A program made the translations under genes and the position numbers. A DNA stretch of 64,000 bases from assembly GCA_009602735.1 (NCBI GenBank), contig WELA01009192.1, positions 168,617-232,616 of the forward strand, given 5' to 3'. The notes under the pieces were generated by a model. That model saw only the letters and a list, made by a program, of their open reading frames with translations. It did not search any database and was not told where the DNA came from. Of the stretch, positions 23,917 to 36,086 are shown in pieces. This stretch comes from Mesotaenium endlicherianum (Eukaryota; Streptophyta; Zygnematophyceae; Zygnematales; Mesotaeniaceae). The number at the start of each line of letters is the position of its first letter. Position 1 is the stretch's first letter.

Positions 23917-26900
23917 CCTGCGTCGTGTTGTTGTAGGCAAACTCCAGGAGGGTCAAGTACATGTCCCAATCTTGCTCTAGAGTAGACACATAGGCCTATG
24001 AAGAGGTCTTTAGGGTACGATTCATACGCTCGGTTTGCCCATCTGATTGCGGGTGGTAGGCAGTGGACATATCCAGCGATGTACCCAAGTTCTTGAAGAG
24101 ATTTTTCCAAAAATGGCTTGTAAATCTTGGATCTCTATCGGACACAATTCTTGATGGTAGTCCATGGAGTCGGAAGATGTTGTCAAAGATGAGTCTTGCA
24201 AGTTGTGGTGCTGTAGCCTTAGTCGTCGTGGGATTAAAATGAGCCATCTTGGTAAGTCTGTCCACCGCCGTGAGTATTGCATTATGGCCTCGAGGTGTCA
24301 CGGGCAAGTCCACGATAAGGTCCATTGAGATGTCCGTCCATTGTCTTTCGGGGATTGGTAGTGGTTGGAGGAGTCCTCCCGCCTTTTGCGATGATGGCTT
24401 GATTCTTTGGCATGTGTCACAGCTCCTGCAGTACTCCTTGACTTGCTTAGACATGCCTGGCCAGCAATAAGTCCTAGCTAGAACGCCCGTGGTCCTTAGG
24501 ATTCCAAAGTGTCCTCCAAGAGGGTTGTCGTGTGCTTCTCGTAGAAGCAAGAGCCGGAGGTCTATGTCGTTAGGAACACATCTCTGGCCCGTGTCTTGCC
24601 TCACCCAATAATTGCCTTCTTGCTTCTTATATGGGTCCAAGGCTGCTTCTCCGTTCTTGTAGTAAGGGTCTCTTTCATCGGCGGCTGAAAGTCGAGCTTC
24701 TAGATCTGTCTTCAGGGATGTCATCACTGCGTTTAATTGCAATCTTGGGAGGGGGTCAGCCGGGTTTGTCTTGCCGGGCTGGTCCTGAATCGTGATGTTG
24801 TATTATTGCAAGTATCCGCTCCATCTTGCTTGCCTTCTTGAGAGATACGGCTGCGTCTGGAGGTGCTTCAACGCTTCGTGGTCCGTAGTGACCAGCACCT
24901 TGCGTCCTTCAACGTAGCAGCGCCAAACCTTGAAGGCATGTACAATTGCCAATGCCTCTCGCTCCGTGGTTGCATAATTTTGCTCGGCCGAATTTAGCTT
25001 CCTTGACTCGTAGGCAATGGGCTGCAGTCCCTTGCCTTGGTCTTGAAGCAGGATTGCTCCTATTGCATAGGAAGATGCATCGGTGATGACGTGGAAGGGC
25101 CAATCTGGGTTTGGACTTGGGAGTGTGAGCACCGGGGATGTGGTCAATCTTCGCTTTAACTCTTGAAATGCCTCCTCCTTTTTCTCGACCCAAACATATG
25201 GCTTGTCTTTCTTCAGTAGATCCGTGAGAACGGCTGCTATGTGCGAGAAGCTCTGGATGAATTTTCTGTACCAATTGGCAGATCCCAAGAATGATTGAAG
25301 TTCTTTCTTGGTCGTGGGAGTTGGCCATTCCTCCACCACCGTGGTCTTCTTGGGGTCCATCTTGATGCCATCAGCAATCACGTGGAGACCTAGGAACTCC
25401 ACTTCTTGTTTGGCGAACTCGCACTTTGACTCCTTTGCAAATAGCTTGTTTTGCTTCAATACTTCAAGGACTTCTTTCAAGTGTCTCGCATGCTCTTCAA
25501 GGGTCTTGCTGTAGATAAGGATGTCATCGATGAATACCACCACAAATCTGTCCAACATGGGCTGAAATATGGTGTTCATCATAGTCATGAAAGTTGCTGG
25601 CGCGTTGGTGAGTCCAAATGGCAGGACCATGAACTCAAAATGTCCATATCTTGTCCTGAATGCCGTCTTCTCTATGTCCGGTTCTGCGATGCGAATCTGG
25701 TGGTAGCCGCTCCGTAAGTCAATCTTCGTGAAGTACTTGGCTCCAACCAGCCGGTCCATGAGCTCATCCATGCGCGGCAGCGGGTATCGATTCTTGATGG
25801 TGATCTTGTTGAGGGCGCGATAGTCCACACACATCCTCAAGGTACCATCTTTCTTCTTGACAAATAGCACCGGGGCTCCAAATGGCGACTTGCTAGGTCG
25901 AATGAAGCCATGCTCCAGTAGCTCCTTGATTTGCTTCTTGACTTCGTCTAGCTCCGTGTATGACATTTTGAACGTAGGCCGAGAGATGGGCTTGCTTCCG
26001 GGCTCCAACTCTATCTTGTGGTCTACGAATCTTTTGGGGGGTAGGCCCTTGGGCAATTCCGGGGAGAACACTTCTTTGTAGTCCTCTAAGACTTCTTGTA
26101 TCTCCTTGGGAACGGGGCTGCCTTCTTGACTCTCGATGTCTTTCTTGATGTCTTTTGGCGTGATCAAGGCCAAAAGAAGCTCGTGTCTCTTCCTCACAAG
26201 TCTCTTGAGTTGGAGGGCGGACAATAGTATCTCGTGTGTCGGCTTCTTGATGTCTTGGGTCTGGATATTCTGGATTGCGCGCTAAATACAGATTCTTGAA
26301 GCGATGTCATTCTTGATCTTGATAGTCGCGGTCCTCCAATCAACTTGGGGTTGTGCTTGGTCAACCAAGGCGTCCCTAGGATGACGTCGTACTTGCCCAA
26401 TTGCATATCCTTGAAGGACTTGATAGAGAGTGCCGAGGGGTACGTCTTCTTGGAAGGGGTAGTATAGGAGAATCCATCGGGCATCATAATCTCCTCGTCG
26501 TGGTCAAGAGTTTGCATAATAAGACCGTGCTTGGTGGCAAAATCTGCAGGAATGAAGTTGCCTTGAGCTCCGCTATCCACCAAGATGTGGACCTTCTCTC
26601 CTCCAAGGTAACCTCTCAAACTCATTGGGGCTGGAACGTCGTCTTCAACGGGGGTCTCCACCTCACTTGGCGTGTTGCCTTCTCGTGAAGTGGGTCTTGG
26701 GGTGGTAGGCTCCTGGCCTACCGGCGCTGTCCGTTTTTTGACAACTTTTTGGGGCATGAAAGTGCACGATGGCCCTTTTCCTTGCAATAAAAGCATAGTC
26801 CAGCCGTCATGAGAGCTTCTTTTTCAGCCGGGGAGAGTCTTGCTTTCACTCCTTGCTGGTTTCTTGCATCATAAGTGTCATTGGAGGGTCTTCCACTCTT

Positions 26901-27308
26901 CCGGGCAGCCGCGGGGTCCCTTTTAATAACTCCGATTTCCATGGGTGTGGGTCCAGATTCGGATGTGGAAGGGGCTGCGTACACCCGCGTCGTCGGTACC
27001 CGTGAAGATGAAGGCACGGAGTGCTTGAAATCCAAGGTATCCACCTTTTGGGCCACTTCAATGATCTTTGAGAAGTCCGTCAAGTCGCGTAACTCCACTT
27101 CCTTTGCCACCTTGGGTTTGAGGCCAAAGATGTAGCGGTCAATCTTCTCCTCGAGAGACATGTTGGGGATCTCAAGAGTGAGGGCGTGAAATCTGGATGT
27201 ATACTCTTGAACGGACGTCATTTGCTTGAGATGGTGGAGCTTTCCTCGGGCAATCTTCTCCGCATTGATGGACATGAATTGCTTCTTGAGGGCCTCACGA
27301 AAATCTGC

Positions 27309-27309
27309 N
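27309..27309. other. single-N join with duplicated flanks
   Basis: One N with AAATCTGC on the left and again just to the right. Element C lacks this duplication at the matching place (about 47500), supporting an assembly artefact. Confidence 0.9.
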
Positions 27310-28044
27310 AAAAATCTGCCCATCTTGCATGTGATGGTGGGGGCTCTTGGCCGAGCATGGGGTGCGCCATAGCTTGGTATATAGCCACTTGATAGTTACG
27401 CCACCATGATGTTGCTGCTCCTCTAAGTAAGGTAACAGCAAAGGGAACGTAGTCCTCCTCGGGTACTTCAAGGAATGCGAGGTACGTCTCCACTTGGTAG
27501 AGCCATAAATTCAGGTTGGCACCTTTCCCGGGGTTGAAAGTGTCGGGTTTGCCGGGCTTGATGAGTTTCCTTGCTCTCGTTGCATCTTGAGGAGGCCCTT
27601 GAGCCGGGGCTGGATTTTGAGCATTGCTTGGAATAGTGGCAACCATGGCAGCCATAGCTTCTCTTGACGCTTGCACGGTTGCTTCATAGCTGGCCAAGCC
27701 CACTTGGTTGTGGACGGTCATTAGGAAGGTTGCCTACTCATTTGCGAGAACTCCTTGTGGTGGGGTCAACTTTGCTATAGCAGCTGCCACGGGATTTGAC
27801 GGTGCTCCTCCTTGTAGTGCTTCTTGTTGTGCAGATTTTCTTGAGTGGGCTCTCCCATCGACGCTGGAGGAGGGTGTGCTCCTCCTTGTAGTGCTTCTTG
27901 TTGTGCAGATTTTCTTGAGTGGGCTCTCCCATCGGCGCTGGAGAAGGGTTTCTTGGAGAGGAAGGGCTTCCTTCGAAAGCTTGCTGTTGGTCTTGAGGAT
28001 CGGCCATCTTCTTGTGCTACCAAAGTGCCTAGCTCCGATACCAC

Positions 28045-29687
28045 TGTAGTGAAACAGATAGATAAAGTACTTAGTAAAACAGAATACTTTATCTATTCAA
28101 GACAAGGATCTTTGAACACAAGTGGTAGCTTCTTGAAAGAGAGATGGCTTCTTGAAAGTTAATATATTTCTGGATTTTGGCAAGTACAAGAGTGATTCTG
28201 GAATGTCTTTCTATGTTCTAGCTCTTGTTTATATACTTGCTACATAAGTAATTTCTAGGAAGGTGTATGTTGATGTGTTGGCACCCAACACATCCCAAAA
28301 CTTGCCACCTCTTTCTAGAATAATGTACACATGTCCTTTTGACCTAAAAATGGCACATCTGACTTTTGCCACATGGAGTTCTTCTAGGTCTTTCCTCTAA
28401 CTTCGAAAATGCCTTGGAAGGTTCAAAGGACATGAACCAAGTTACTAGAGTACCTATTCACACTTGACTCCACACCATACTACTTCAAATATATTTGTAA
28501 AAACATTGAAATATATGCAAACTAATGTATAATAACTCAAATCACTACACTTGCCGTTGGTCTTGAGGATCGGCCATCTTCTTGTGCTACCAAAGTGCCT
28601 AGCTCCGATACCACTGTAGTAAAACAGATAGATAAAGTACTTAGTAAAATAGAATACTTTATCAATTCAAGACAAGGATCTTTGAACACAAGTGGTAGCT
28701 TCTTGAAAGAGAGATGGCTTCTTGAAAGTTAATATATTTCTGGATTTTGGCAAGTACAAGAGTGATTCTGGAATGTCTTTCTATGTTCTAGCTCTTGTTT
28801 ATATACTTGCTACATAAGTAATTTCTAGGAAGGTGTATGTTGATGTGTTGGCACCCAACACATCCCAAAACTTGCCACCTCTTTCTAGAATAATGTACAC
28901 ATGTCCTTTTGACCTAAAAATGGCACATCTGACTTTTGCCACATGGAGTTCTTCTAGGTCTTTCCTCTAACTTCGAAAATGCCTTGGAAGGTTCAAAGGA
29001 CATGAACCAAGTTACTAAAGTACCTATTCACACTTGACTCCACACCATACTACTTCAAATATATTTGTAAAAACATTGAAATATATGCAAACTAATGTAT
29101 AATAACTCAAATCACTACACTTGCCGTTGGTCTTGAGGATCGGCCATCTTCTTGTGCTACCAAAGTGCCTAGCTCCGATACCACTGTAGTAAAACAGATA
29201 GATAAAGTACTTAGTAAAACAGAATACTTTATCTATTCAAGACAAGGATCTTTGAACACAAGTGGTAGCTTCTTGAAAGAGAGATGACTTCTTGAAAGTT
29301 AATGGATTTTTGGAATTTGGTACGTACAAGAGTGATTCTGGAATGTCTTTCTATGTTCTAGCTCTTGTTTATATACTTGCTACATACGTAATTTCTAGGA
29401 AGGTGTACGTTGATGTGTTGGCACCCAACACATCCCAAAATTTGCCACGTCTTTCTAGAATAATGTACACAAGCCCTTTTGACCTAAAATGGCACATTTG
29501 ACTTTTACCACATGGAGTTCTTCTAGGTCCTTCCTCTAACTTCGAAAATGCCTTGGAAGGTTCAAAGGACATGAACCAAGTCACTAGAGTATCTATTCAC
29601 ACTTGATTCCACACAATATTACTGCAAATATATTCAAAAGTATTAAAATATATGCCAACTAATATATTATAACTCAAAATCACTACA
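28045..29687 (-). repeat. tandem array of three family 2 LTRs with leaders
   Basis: Three LTR copies, 28045-28549, 28615-29119 and 29185-29687, are separated by 65-bp spacers (28550-28614, 29120-29184). Each spacer carries the primer binding site and the first bases of gag. The repeating unit of about 570 bp is therefore LTR plus leader, not LTR alone. Confidence 0.9.
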
Positions 29688-29849
29688 GGGTGAGACATCA
29701 TAAACATAACTTTTATCGACCTCACCGACACGTTGAAAATTGGTTGGCAGCCGCGAGCAACCGTTACATGTGGTAACCTGAAATTCAATCGACGTGGAGC
29801 CGACGCGGACAGGCAAGGGTAGGGGCAAGGTACGCAACGCCCAGTTTTA
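29688..29849. other. short non-coding spacer
   Basis: Sequence between the LTR array and the first inverted-repeat element. Nothing recognised. Confidence 0.5.
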
Positions 29850-30731
29850 GGGCAAATTACAAAACTACCCCTTTTTTCAAACTAATTACAAAGCTACCCC
29901 TCGCACATGTAAATGGCGTCCTCGTAGACCTTACACGAACAAATGACGTGCCACACGAATTTGCACGAGACCCTACCTGACACACCACTTCTCTCTTATG
30001 TTTCCAACTAGTTTCCAAAAATTGCCATAACCACACCTCTAACTGATCCACCATCACGAAACAAATTGCCCAAGGACGCCAAAAATTTGGTCCCTCGTAT
30101 TTTTGTCACTTATTTCTTGCGCCTTCATTTTTTAAACCCTGTATGTTCACAAACTATATTTATCACATTCCTTGCTATTTCACATAGCAACGGAGTCACA
30201 ACAAGCTAATTGTAGAGGCTTAGCAAAGGGGTTAGTTACTAATGGCACATTGCTGTTGAGGTTGGTTCTGGCTAATTGTTCCTCTTCCTAAGCATGTCGC
30301 GCCGTTTTTAACTGCGCATCCATGGGAACTCAATCACATTAGTTACACCCGTGCCTGGGTGGAGAAAGAATGCAGAGGTAGTATGCAAGTTCACCCCCCT
30401 ACCTCCATCCACCTACATATATTCACCATAAGAAGTAGCTTGTTGGAGTTTTAAGCGTGAAAATAAAAGCAGAGAGTGAGGTAGCGAGAAGAGAGTGCGC
30501 GCAAAATTTGGCGTCCTTGGGCAGTGTGGACGTGAAGGTGGATCAGTTATAAAAGTGGTGGTTTGAGATTTCGGAAATGAAGGAGGGAAATGGAGTGTCG
30601 GGTAGGGTCCGTGCGAATTTGTGTGGCACGTCATTTGTTCGTGTAAGGCCGAGGGGTAGTTTTGTTATTAGTTTGAAAGAAGGGGTAGATTTTGTAATAA
30701 AAAAGTTGGAAGGGGTAGTTTTGTAATTGGG
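29850..30731. mobile_element. non-autonomous element with ~230-bp terminal inverted repeats
   Basis: The left arm 29850-30090 matches the reverse complement of the right arm 30501-30731 over most of its length. Shared blocks include ACAAATGACGTGCCACAC, CAAGGACGCCAAA and the end motif ATTACAAAACTACCCCTT. The end motif recurs two or three times within each arm. The 410-bp centre has no open frame. This is the layout of a foldback or Mutator-like non-autonomous DNA transposon; I could not define a target duplication, so superfamily is open. Confidence 0.75.
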
Positions 30732-31446
30732 AAAAGTACATATTTACCATCGATTTTCGCCGCTACTCTAGATTTACCATCGATTGGTGCAAACTGGACG
30801 GAAATACCCGAATTTTGCCAATTTGGACAAAATTACCATTTTTTTGTCCCGAACGTGTTTTGTTGCTTTCTCAATGTATACTTTGCATTGCGAGTATCGT
30901 CGAGCACTTCTGACGTACAGTCGTGCGAACTTTATTCACACAAGTATCTTTTGACGATCTTTTTTAAGGAAAAGAAAAAATTTAAACATGAAGCCAATTT
31001 TAGTGACAATTAAAAACAGCTATATTTATTGCTTTCGAAATTCTAAAAATTTTGCAAGCTTAAAATTTCATAACTCTTTATCACAAACCCTAAACTCTGA
31101 ATAGTATAGCGTTACCTTCACAAGCCCAAAGGTATTTTGGCCCTCACCTCCAGTCCTTCAACTTTCGGATTAAATTTCAGACAAATATACCTTAAAAGCT
31201 TTTGTCTAAAAGCCAAGATTCTCTCCTCAGAAACAGAAATCCTACATTGAAAGCAACGACTTTTCACCCTCATTCATTCATGTCAAGTCTTACTTACACA
31301 CCGACAGGACCTAGCTATAAGTAAAGCCCTTGTTCTCAATACTATGTATCCTGAGGCGTTCGGGACAAAAAAGTGGCATTTTTGTCCAAATTGGCAGAAT
31401 CTGGGGATTTCTGTCCAATTTGCACCAATGTCGCGACTACTATCCG
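30732..31446. mobile_element. second inverted-repeat element, abutting the first
   Basis: Arms at about 30782-30855 and 31357-31430 are inverted copies, sharing GCCAATTTGGACAAAA and TTTTTTGTCCCGAACG. Left of the left arm the motif ATTTACCATCGATT appears twice. There is no coding frame in the centre. The right end runs straight into the LTR of element D, so its true terminus is uncertain. Probably another non-autonomous DNA element. Confidence 0.6.
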
Positions 31447-32670
31447 TTTGACGGTGCAGCAAGCGCAGCGCAAGCTACGGCCACCCAGGTACGGAAAGTC
31501 AACGTTGACTCACCGACCACTTGATGATTTCGTCGCAGTCAGCGGTTATGTCAGCATCAAGACCACTGGCAAGGGGCCAATGTCAATATGCCCCACACCC
31601 AGGAATTGGGGAGGTTTTGACAGCATAGATAGTCACGAGACTAGAAGCTGGGGATCAGTAATGAGCCGCCCAGCAGGTACCAAGTCCGGTACTTTGTGAC
31701 TGGCAGATTAAGCCAGGTCATGGCCGCAATGCCAAGATAGATTACGGCCGCCCGGCTGGGATCCTTGAGCAAGTGGCATTTGCTTGTACACACCGTTCAG
31801 GAGTTCTTAGCCATGAGCCAATCAGGCGTGACTGCCAGCTGAGAAGCCAAGCAGCCACGCGCGACAGTCACGAGGTGTGCATGCATGCTGAGTGACTACG
31901 AGTTTGAGTTGAGCATGGCTAGGCAGAAGCGACATGCAGCTAAGCTTTGTGACTAAGCACGGCATTCTCGAAGGATGACGCTGTGTGGTGCCTGCGAAAG
32001 GCACGAACCTTGCCTGAGACATGTCATTCACTCTCACGCACTTTTGCCAAGAAGCAGAGGAAGCAGAAGGAAGGAGAAGAAGGGCGCGAAGAAGAAGGAG
32101 TTCCCAAGGCCATTGGAGGGCCGAGGCCCCACGCTTCTGCCAACGCTGAAGATTCTTCTCAGGGTATCATAGATAAGTTAGGATTGTAGGAGTTCCCAAG
32201 AGGGAATCTCAATGTTGACAGCAGGAGGACTGCTGAATAGAATCTGCTAGGAGAGTAGCACAAATTCGGCCAAACGTCACAAGTGTGTGTGAAGCAGCCT
32301 TAAAAATGGTGAGTTGTGTGTTAGTTTCCAGTTTTTCAGAAGTCGCATTTGCATCTCGAAGAGAGAGAGTAGTATTGACAAATAAAGCTCTCAGTGAAGA
32401 ACTGAGTGAGCCCAGACTGGCAGTGAAGAGCTGTTAAGGCGCGGAGTTAAGTGAAGAGCTTGACCTAGGCCAGCATAGACGTGTAGTTTCAGAGTTTTGT
32501 AAGCTGTGACTTGTGAAAGTTAAGCGAAAGCCTGAAGGGCGATTTTCTCTGAACCTGACGTTGTATGTCAAGCTGCTTAGAGTGTGATTTCTGCAAACTA
32601 CAATTTGCTCGCCTGTAAACCCAAGAACTTTAAGGCATAAAGCCTAAGTGGATGTAAGAGACTTTCGTCC
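31447..32670 (+). repeat. 5' LTR of element D
   Basis: About 1.22 kb, repeated at 40725-41948 in the same orientation with scattered single-base differences. It starts near TGACGGTGC. Short open frames inside (for example 31822-32037 on the minus strand) recur identically in the other LTR and are not genes. Confidence 0.8.
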
Positions 32671-33991
32671 TACTTTTGAGAACTTGGGTTCTGTGGTTCA
32701 GGTGAATAGAAATTCCCAAGCAAATTGGGGATTGAGGCCTGTGAAGGCCGCCGGTGCTCAACCTGGAAGGGGACCCGGAGAAATTCAACTGTACATGCGG
32801 TTAAGGAGTGGAAGACTCTATTACCCTGTGGAGCGTGCGGAAGGTTCTGATTCAAGCCAGAGTCCACGAGGAAGTGAGACATCTGAGCGTACGGATAACC
32901 TGTGGAGTGAGCAACCGTCGGGAGACGAGTCTCGCCATACTGCCACAAACGGTGAGAATCCGTACAACGAGCGAGCCTTTGTACCTAATTTAGGCAGAGA
33001 GCACGACGTGTGGGGTAGAGATGGTGAGTCTTGGTCACCAATCAAAATGACTGGTGATGATAAGGATGAAAATCTTAAGTTCAAGCTGTCTACAAAGTAT
33101 TTTGGTGGACGAACTGGTGTGAATAGTCTCACTTTCGAAGAGTTTGATGAGATCTGTAGGGCTTAATTCTTTGAGAAAATCCGAAAGGATTCTTCTTACA
33201 CTCAGTCAGTCGCTTTTATAAGCTCGGTTCACTACTTGGACAAGGATGCCTTGCTGCTTTATCGCCAATTCTGGAAGGATGAGAACCTTACCCAGGAATG
33301 GGCGTTTGACGAGCAAAAGAAGGCGAGGGATAAAAAATCCAGAAAGAGGCTGCGAAAGCCCGCCTGTCCGCTTCGTCATCAGGATGAGCGATACCTGCTG
33401 CACCTGCTGAGAGCGTAGACTTAGCTGCACTAACACAAGAATTAACAGATGTCATGAAGCAACTCACCGAGGGTCAGCACCAAGCGGCTACTCGAGATGA
33501 TGATGCTGGATCTGTCGCAGAATTGCGTAAAGTGTGTACAGAATTGTGTGAAAAGATTGCTAAAGAACGTCTATTATGATGCAGATGTGGCCAAAAATAC
33601 CGTAAAGGAAGGCAAGAAGGTGACGCCTGACAAGGCCGTGGCTACAACGACGGCGGAGCGCGCAGATCATGACCGCCTGGTTCCAAGGAATGCTGGGAAG
33701 CTTCCTCAGACCTTCCGGATCACTCTTGATGAGAACGAGATTGCGCAGCTACGACAAGCCAAGCCTGGGCCACGCAAGACATTTAGTTTTTTGCTGGAAA
33801 AGCTGAAGGCTCTGGTGGAACACCGGATTCAACACATTCCTTGTCTTTCGCTCACTGATCTGCGTCTTACGTATACTTTCACGGTTGAAGAAGCCGGACC
33901 GCAATTGGACATAGCTGAGGAAGGCGCAAACAGTGCTTCGCTGCCTACTAATTTCAGCACTGTGGAGTGCAGAACAAGGATAGAGTTTTGA
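32671..33991 (+). mobile_element. gag-like region of element D
   Basis: Open frames with RLRSGRLYYPVERAE near 32800 and a capsid-like region up to 33991. No CCHC knuckle was recognised. Assigned by position ahead of the protease. Fossil, broken. Confidence 0.5.
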
Positions 33992-34009
33992 CGTTCAACG
34001 AATAAGCCG

Positions 34010-34365
34010 CTCCCAATATCCTATTGGACACTGGCGCACAGCCAGTAATCTTGGGAAAGCGAGCTGTGACAGCTCTGGGATTGACGCCAAGGGACCTGAA
34101 AGAAAGTTCTTTTCAGTTGAGGACTGCATCTGGGCAGATTTCAAAGTCTTGTGGAATTACCCGCAAGCTTGTGAAAATCACAGTAAACTTGGGGAAACCT
34201 GAGGAGGCGTCACTGCTCATAGAATGCACGGTGACAGAGGCAGAGAACTATGATGTCCTCTTGAGGACAGAAGCTCTGATTTCCTTGGGTATGATCATCG
34301 ACCTGCGGAAGCAGAGGGTGACTTACCAGTCAACAGATCGGCAGCCGACAGGAGAATTCCTGTAA
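34010..34365 (+). mobile_element. aspartic protease region of element D
   Basis: ILLDTGAQPVILG gives the Asp-Thr-Gly active-site motif, followed by the hydrophobic strands of a retropepsin-like fold (CGITRKLVKITVNLG; YDVLLRTEALISLGMIIDL). Confidence 0.7.
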
Positions 34366-34679
34366 AAATGGTTTGCTCGGGAGAGGCGAACTACGGACTG
34401 CTAGACTGTTGTGTGAATGACCAGTATCCAGGCCATTATGACCTCATCATGCAACGCGAAGAGGAATGCTACACCAGCGTCAACATGCCGACTCCCTTGG
34501 TTTTGCAACCTCAGATTATGGAGCAACTGGAAGCTGTGAGTAACAGGGACCGTGGCCCGCAAGAGCTGCTGCCAGTTCCCTACCCAATTAAGTCTGCTGC
34601 CAATTTGGTGCCTAGAGTAGACCCGCTGCCGCAAGGCATTGTGCGGATGGAGGACCCTTTTCGCAGGTGAGGAGTAGTA

Positions 34680-36056
34680 GTGCTGGAATTGTTCGCCGGA
34701 CTTGGTTCTGGAATCATCTCACTGATTCAGCGAGGTATCCAAGTATCCAAAGTGCTATATGTGGACAATGATGCGAGTGCTTTCACAGCATTTAAGAATG
34801 TCATGAGTCAGATGCGACAAATGTACCATTTCAAGGCGTTGGTTCCTACTGATTCTAGGTTAGTGCGTCTCGCTGGAGGGAACATTCTCGATGTGAAGTC
34901 TGAGAACCTGTATGGTTACAAGATTGACTTGATCTTTGCGGGATTCCCTTGTCAACCTTTCTCGCAAGCCGGGAACAGGAGGGGATTCAATGACCCGCGA
35001 GAACAACACTGGGGATGGATGGTGAAAATCATCAGCATGCTGCGGGAACGCCAGCATCTCTACCCACCAGTGTTTCTAATTGAGAATGTACATCCAGGAA
35101 TGGATTATAACCAGATGAAGTCAGGAGATCCATGGCTGATCTTCGACTCCACCTTGGGTCATCATGTATTGATCAACGACGCCAGGCACGGAGGACTCTC
35201 ACATCGGGCCAGACTATTCTGGACCAACGGCATGTCCATTGAAGTCCTGAGGGAGATGGAGGAGATTACGCGGCGCACACCAACAGCAGTATTTGTGGGA
35301 GAAGCACTGACGGTGGAAACCAAGCCAGTGATCAGGAGGGATTCCTACCTACAGTACGTCATCAACGAGCCAGGCCGGCCAAGGGTGGTGCTGCCCACCT
35401 TCACGGCATACCCAGGATCACGCGCATTCGTGAATGGAGGACCGGGAATGGTCAAGAATGCGCACGACGGGGAAGCACAGTGGAGAGAGCCAACAGCTGA
35501 AGAGAAGGGAAGGTGCCTGGGGGTACCCAACTCCATTGCACAAGAAATTGTTGCGATGGTGGGACAGGACGACGCTGGGAAGATATTCGGCAATATGATT
35601 GGGCATCACTCCATGACATGGTTGGTGGAGACGATTATGACTTGGCAACAGATGACGTTCTCTGACAAGCCTATGCCCAGGCCGAGACCAGTAACAATAG
35701 GAGTCCATGTGGTGCCAACCTCTGATCAGAGAGCTATCAGAGAAGCGCATCAGCAACAAGAAGAACATAGTGTTGAAAGGGACGCAGCTGAGGCTGACCA
35801 AGATGAAACACTCAGAGAAACCAGAGTGGTGGAGCTGACCAGGTGTCAAGACCTATTGGCGCGAATTGACAATCGGATGGCGGCTCTACACGACCCCTTG
35901 GAAAGAGAGCTGCGAAGGCTGCAAGAAGACGTAGCCATAGAAGACCAAGCAACTGGTGCAGCAAACCCTTTGGTGAGCGCTGCAGCAAGCAAACCACAGG
36001 AGGTTCCATTATCTGCAGAACGTGCCAGCCAGATATTTGTGAGGATGCCGGAATGA
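34680..36056 (+). mobile_element. DNMT3-like C5 cytosine methyltransferase carried by element D
   Basis: An uninterrupted 458-residue frame. Counting from the codon at 34680: motif I LELFAGLGSG (2-11, AdoMet binding), motif IV GFPCQPFSQAG with the catalytic Pro-Cys at 90-91, GNRRGFNDPR (98-107), motif VI IENV (134-137), a HRARLFW signature (175-181), and a late GN motif (304-306). The HRAR.FW signature and the spacing resemble DNMT3/DRM-type enzymes more than bacterial modification enzymes. The enzyme would transfer methyl groups from AdoMet to cytosine in DNA. There is no ATG ahead of motif I, which suggests it is read as part of a longer polyprotein. The last 130 residues are charged and coiled-coil-like. 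Its place between protease and RT, on the same strand, makes it cargo of the element and not a host gene. Target sequence and activity are unknown. Confidence 0.85.
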
Positions 36057-36086
36057 GAGGACAATACCACTTCTGAGTTACGGAAC

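Larger units (their letters stand above)
23917..29687 (-). mobile_element. fragment C': Ty3 chromovirus, family 2, 3'-truncated
   Basis: Read on the minus strand: LTR array 28045-29687, gag about 26720-28010, protease/RT/RNase H about 24800-26790, and integrase about 23920-24740. It is nearly identical to element C over most of its length, but the chromodomain and 3' LTR are missing because it ends at the LTR of fragment B. Marks include the [14 protein letters not shown] zinc knuckle, [10 protein letters not shown] in RT, and integrase [16 protein letters not shown]. Fossil with roughly half a dozen breaks. Confidence 0.85.

Noticed and set aside
28550-29184. Regular LTR spacing considered as a CRISPR-like or satellite array
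   Set aside because: The units are retroelement LTRs with primer binding sites; only three copies, and spacers are identical.
31822-32037. Short frames repeated identically at 41097-41312
   Set aside because: They lie in the two LTRs of element D and are duplicated with them.
34680-36056. Methyltransferase as bacterial contamination or a restriction-modification gene
   Set aside because: It sits on the coding strand between protease and RT inside matched LTRs, and the HRAR.FW signature is DNMT3-like.
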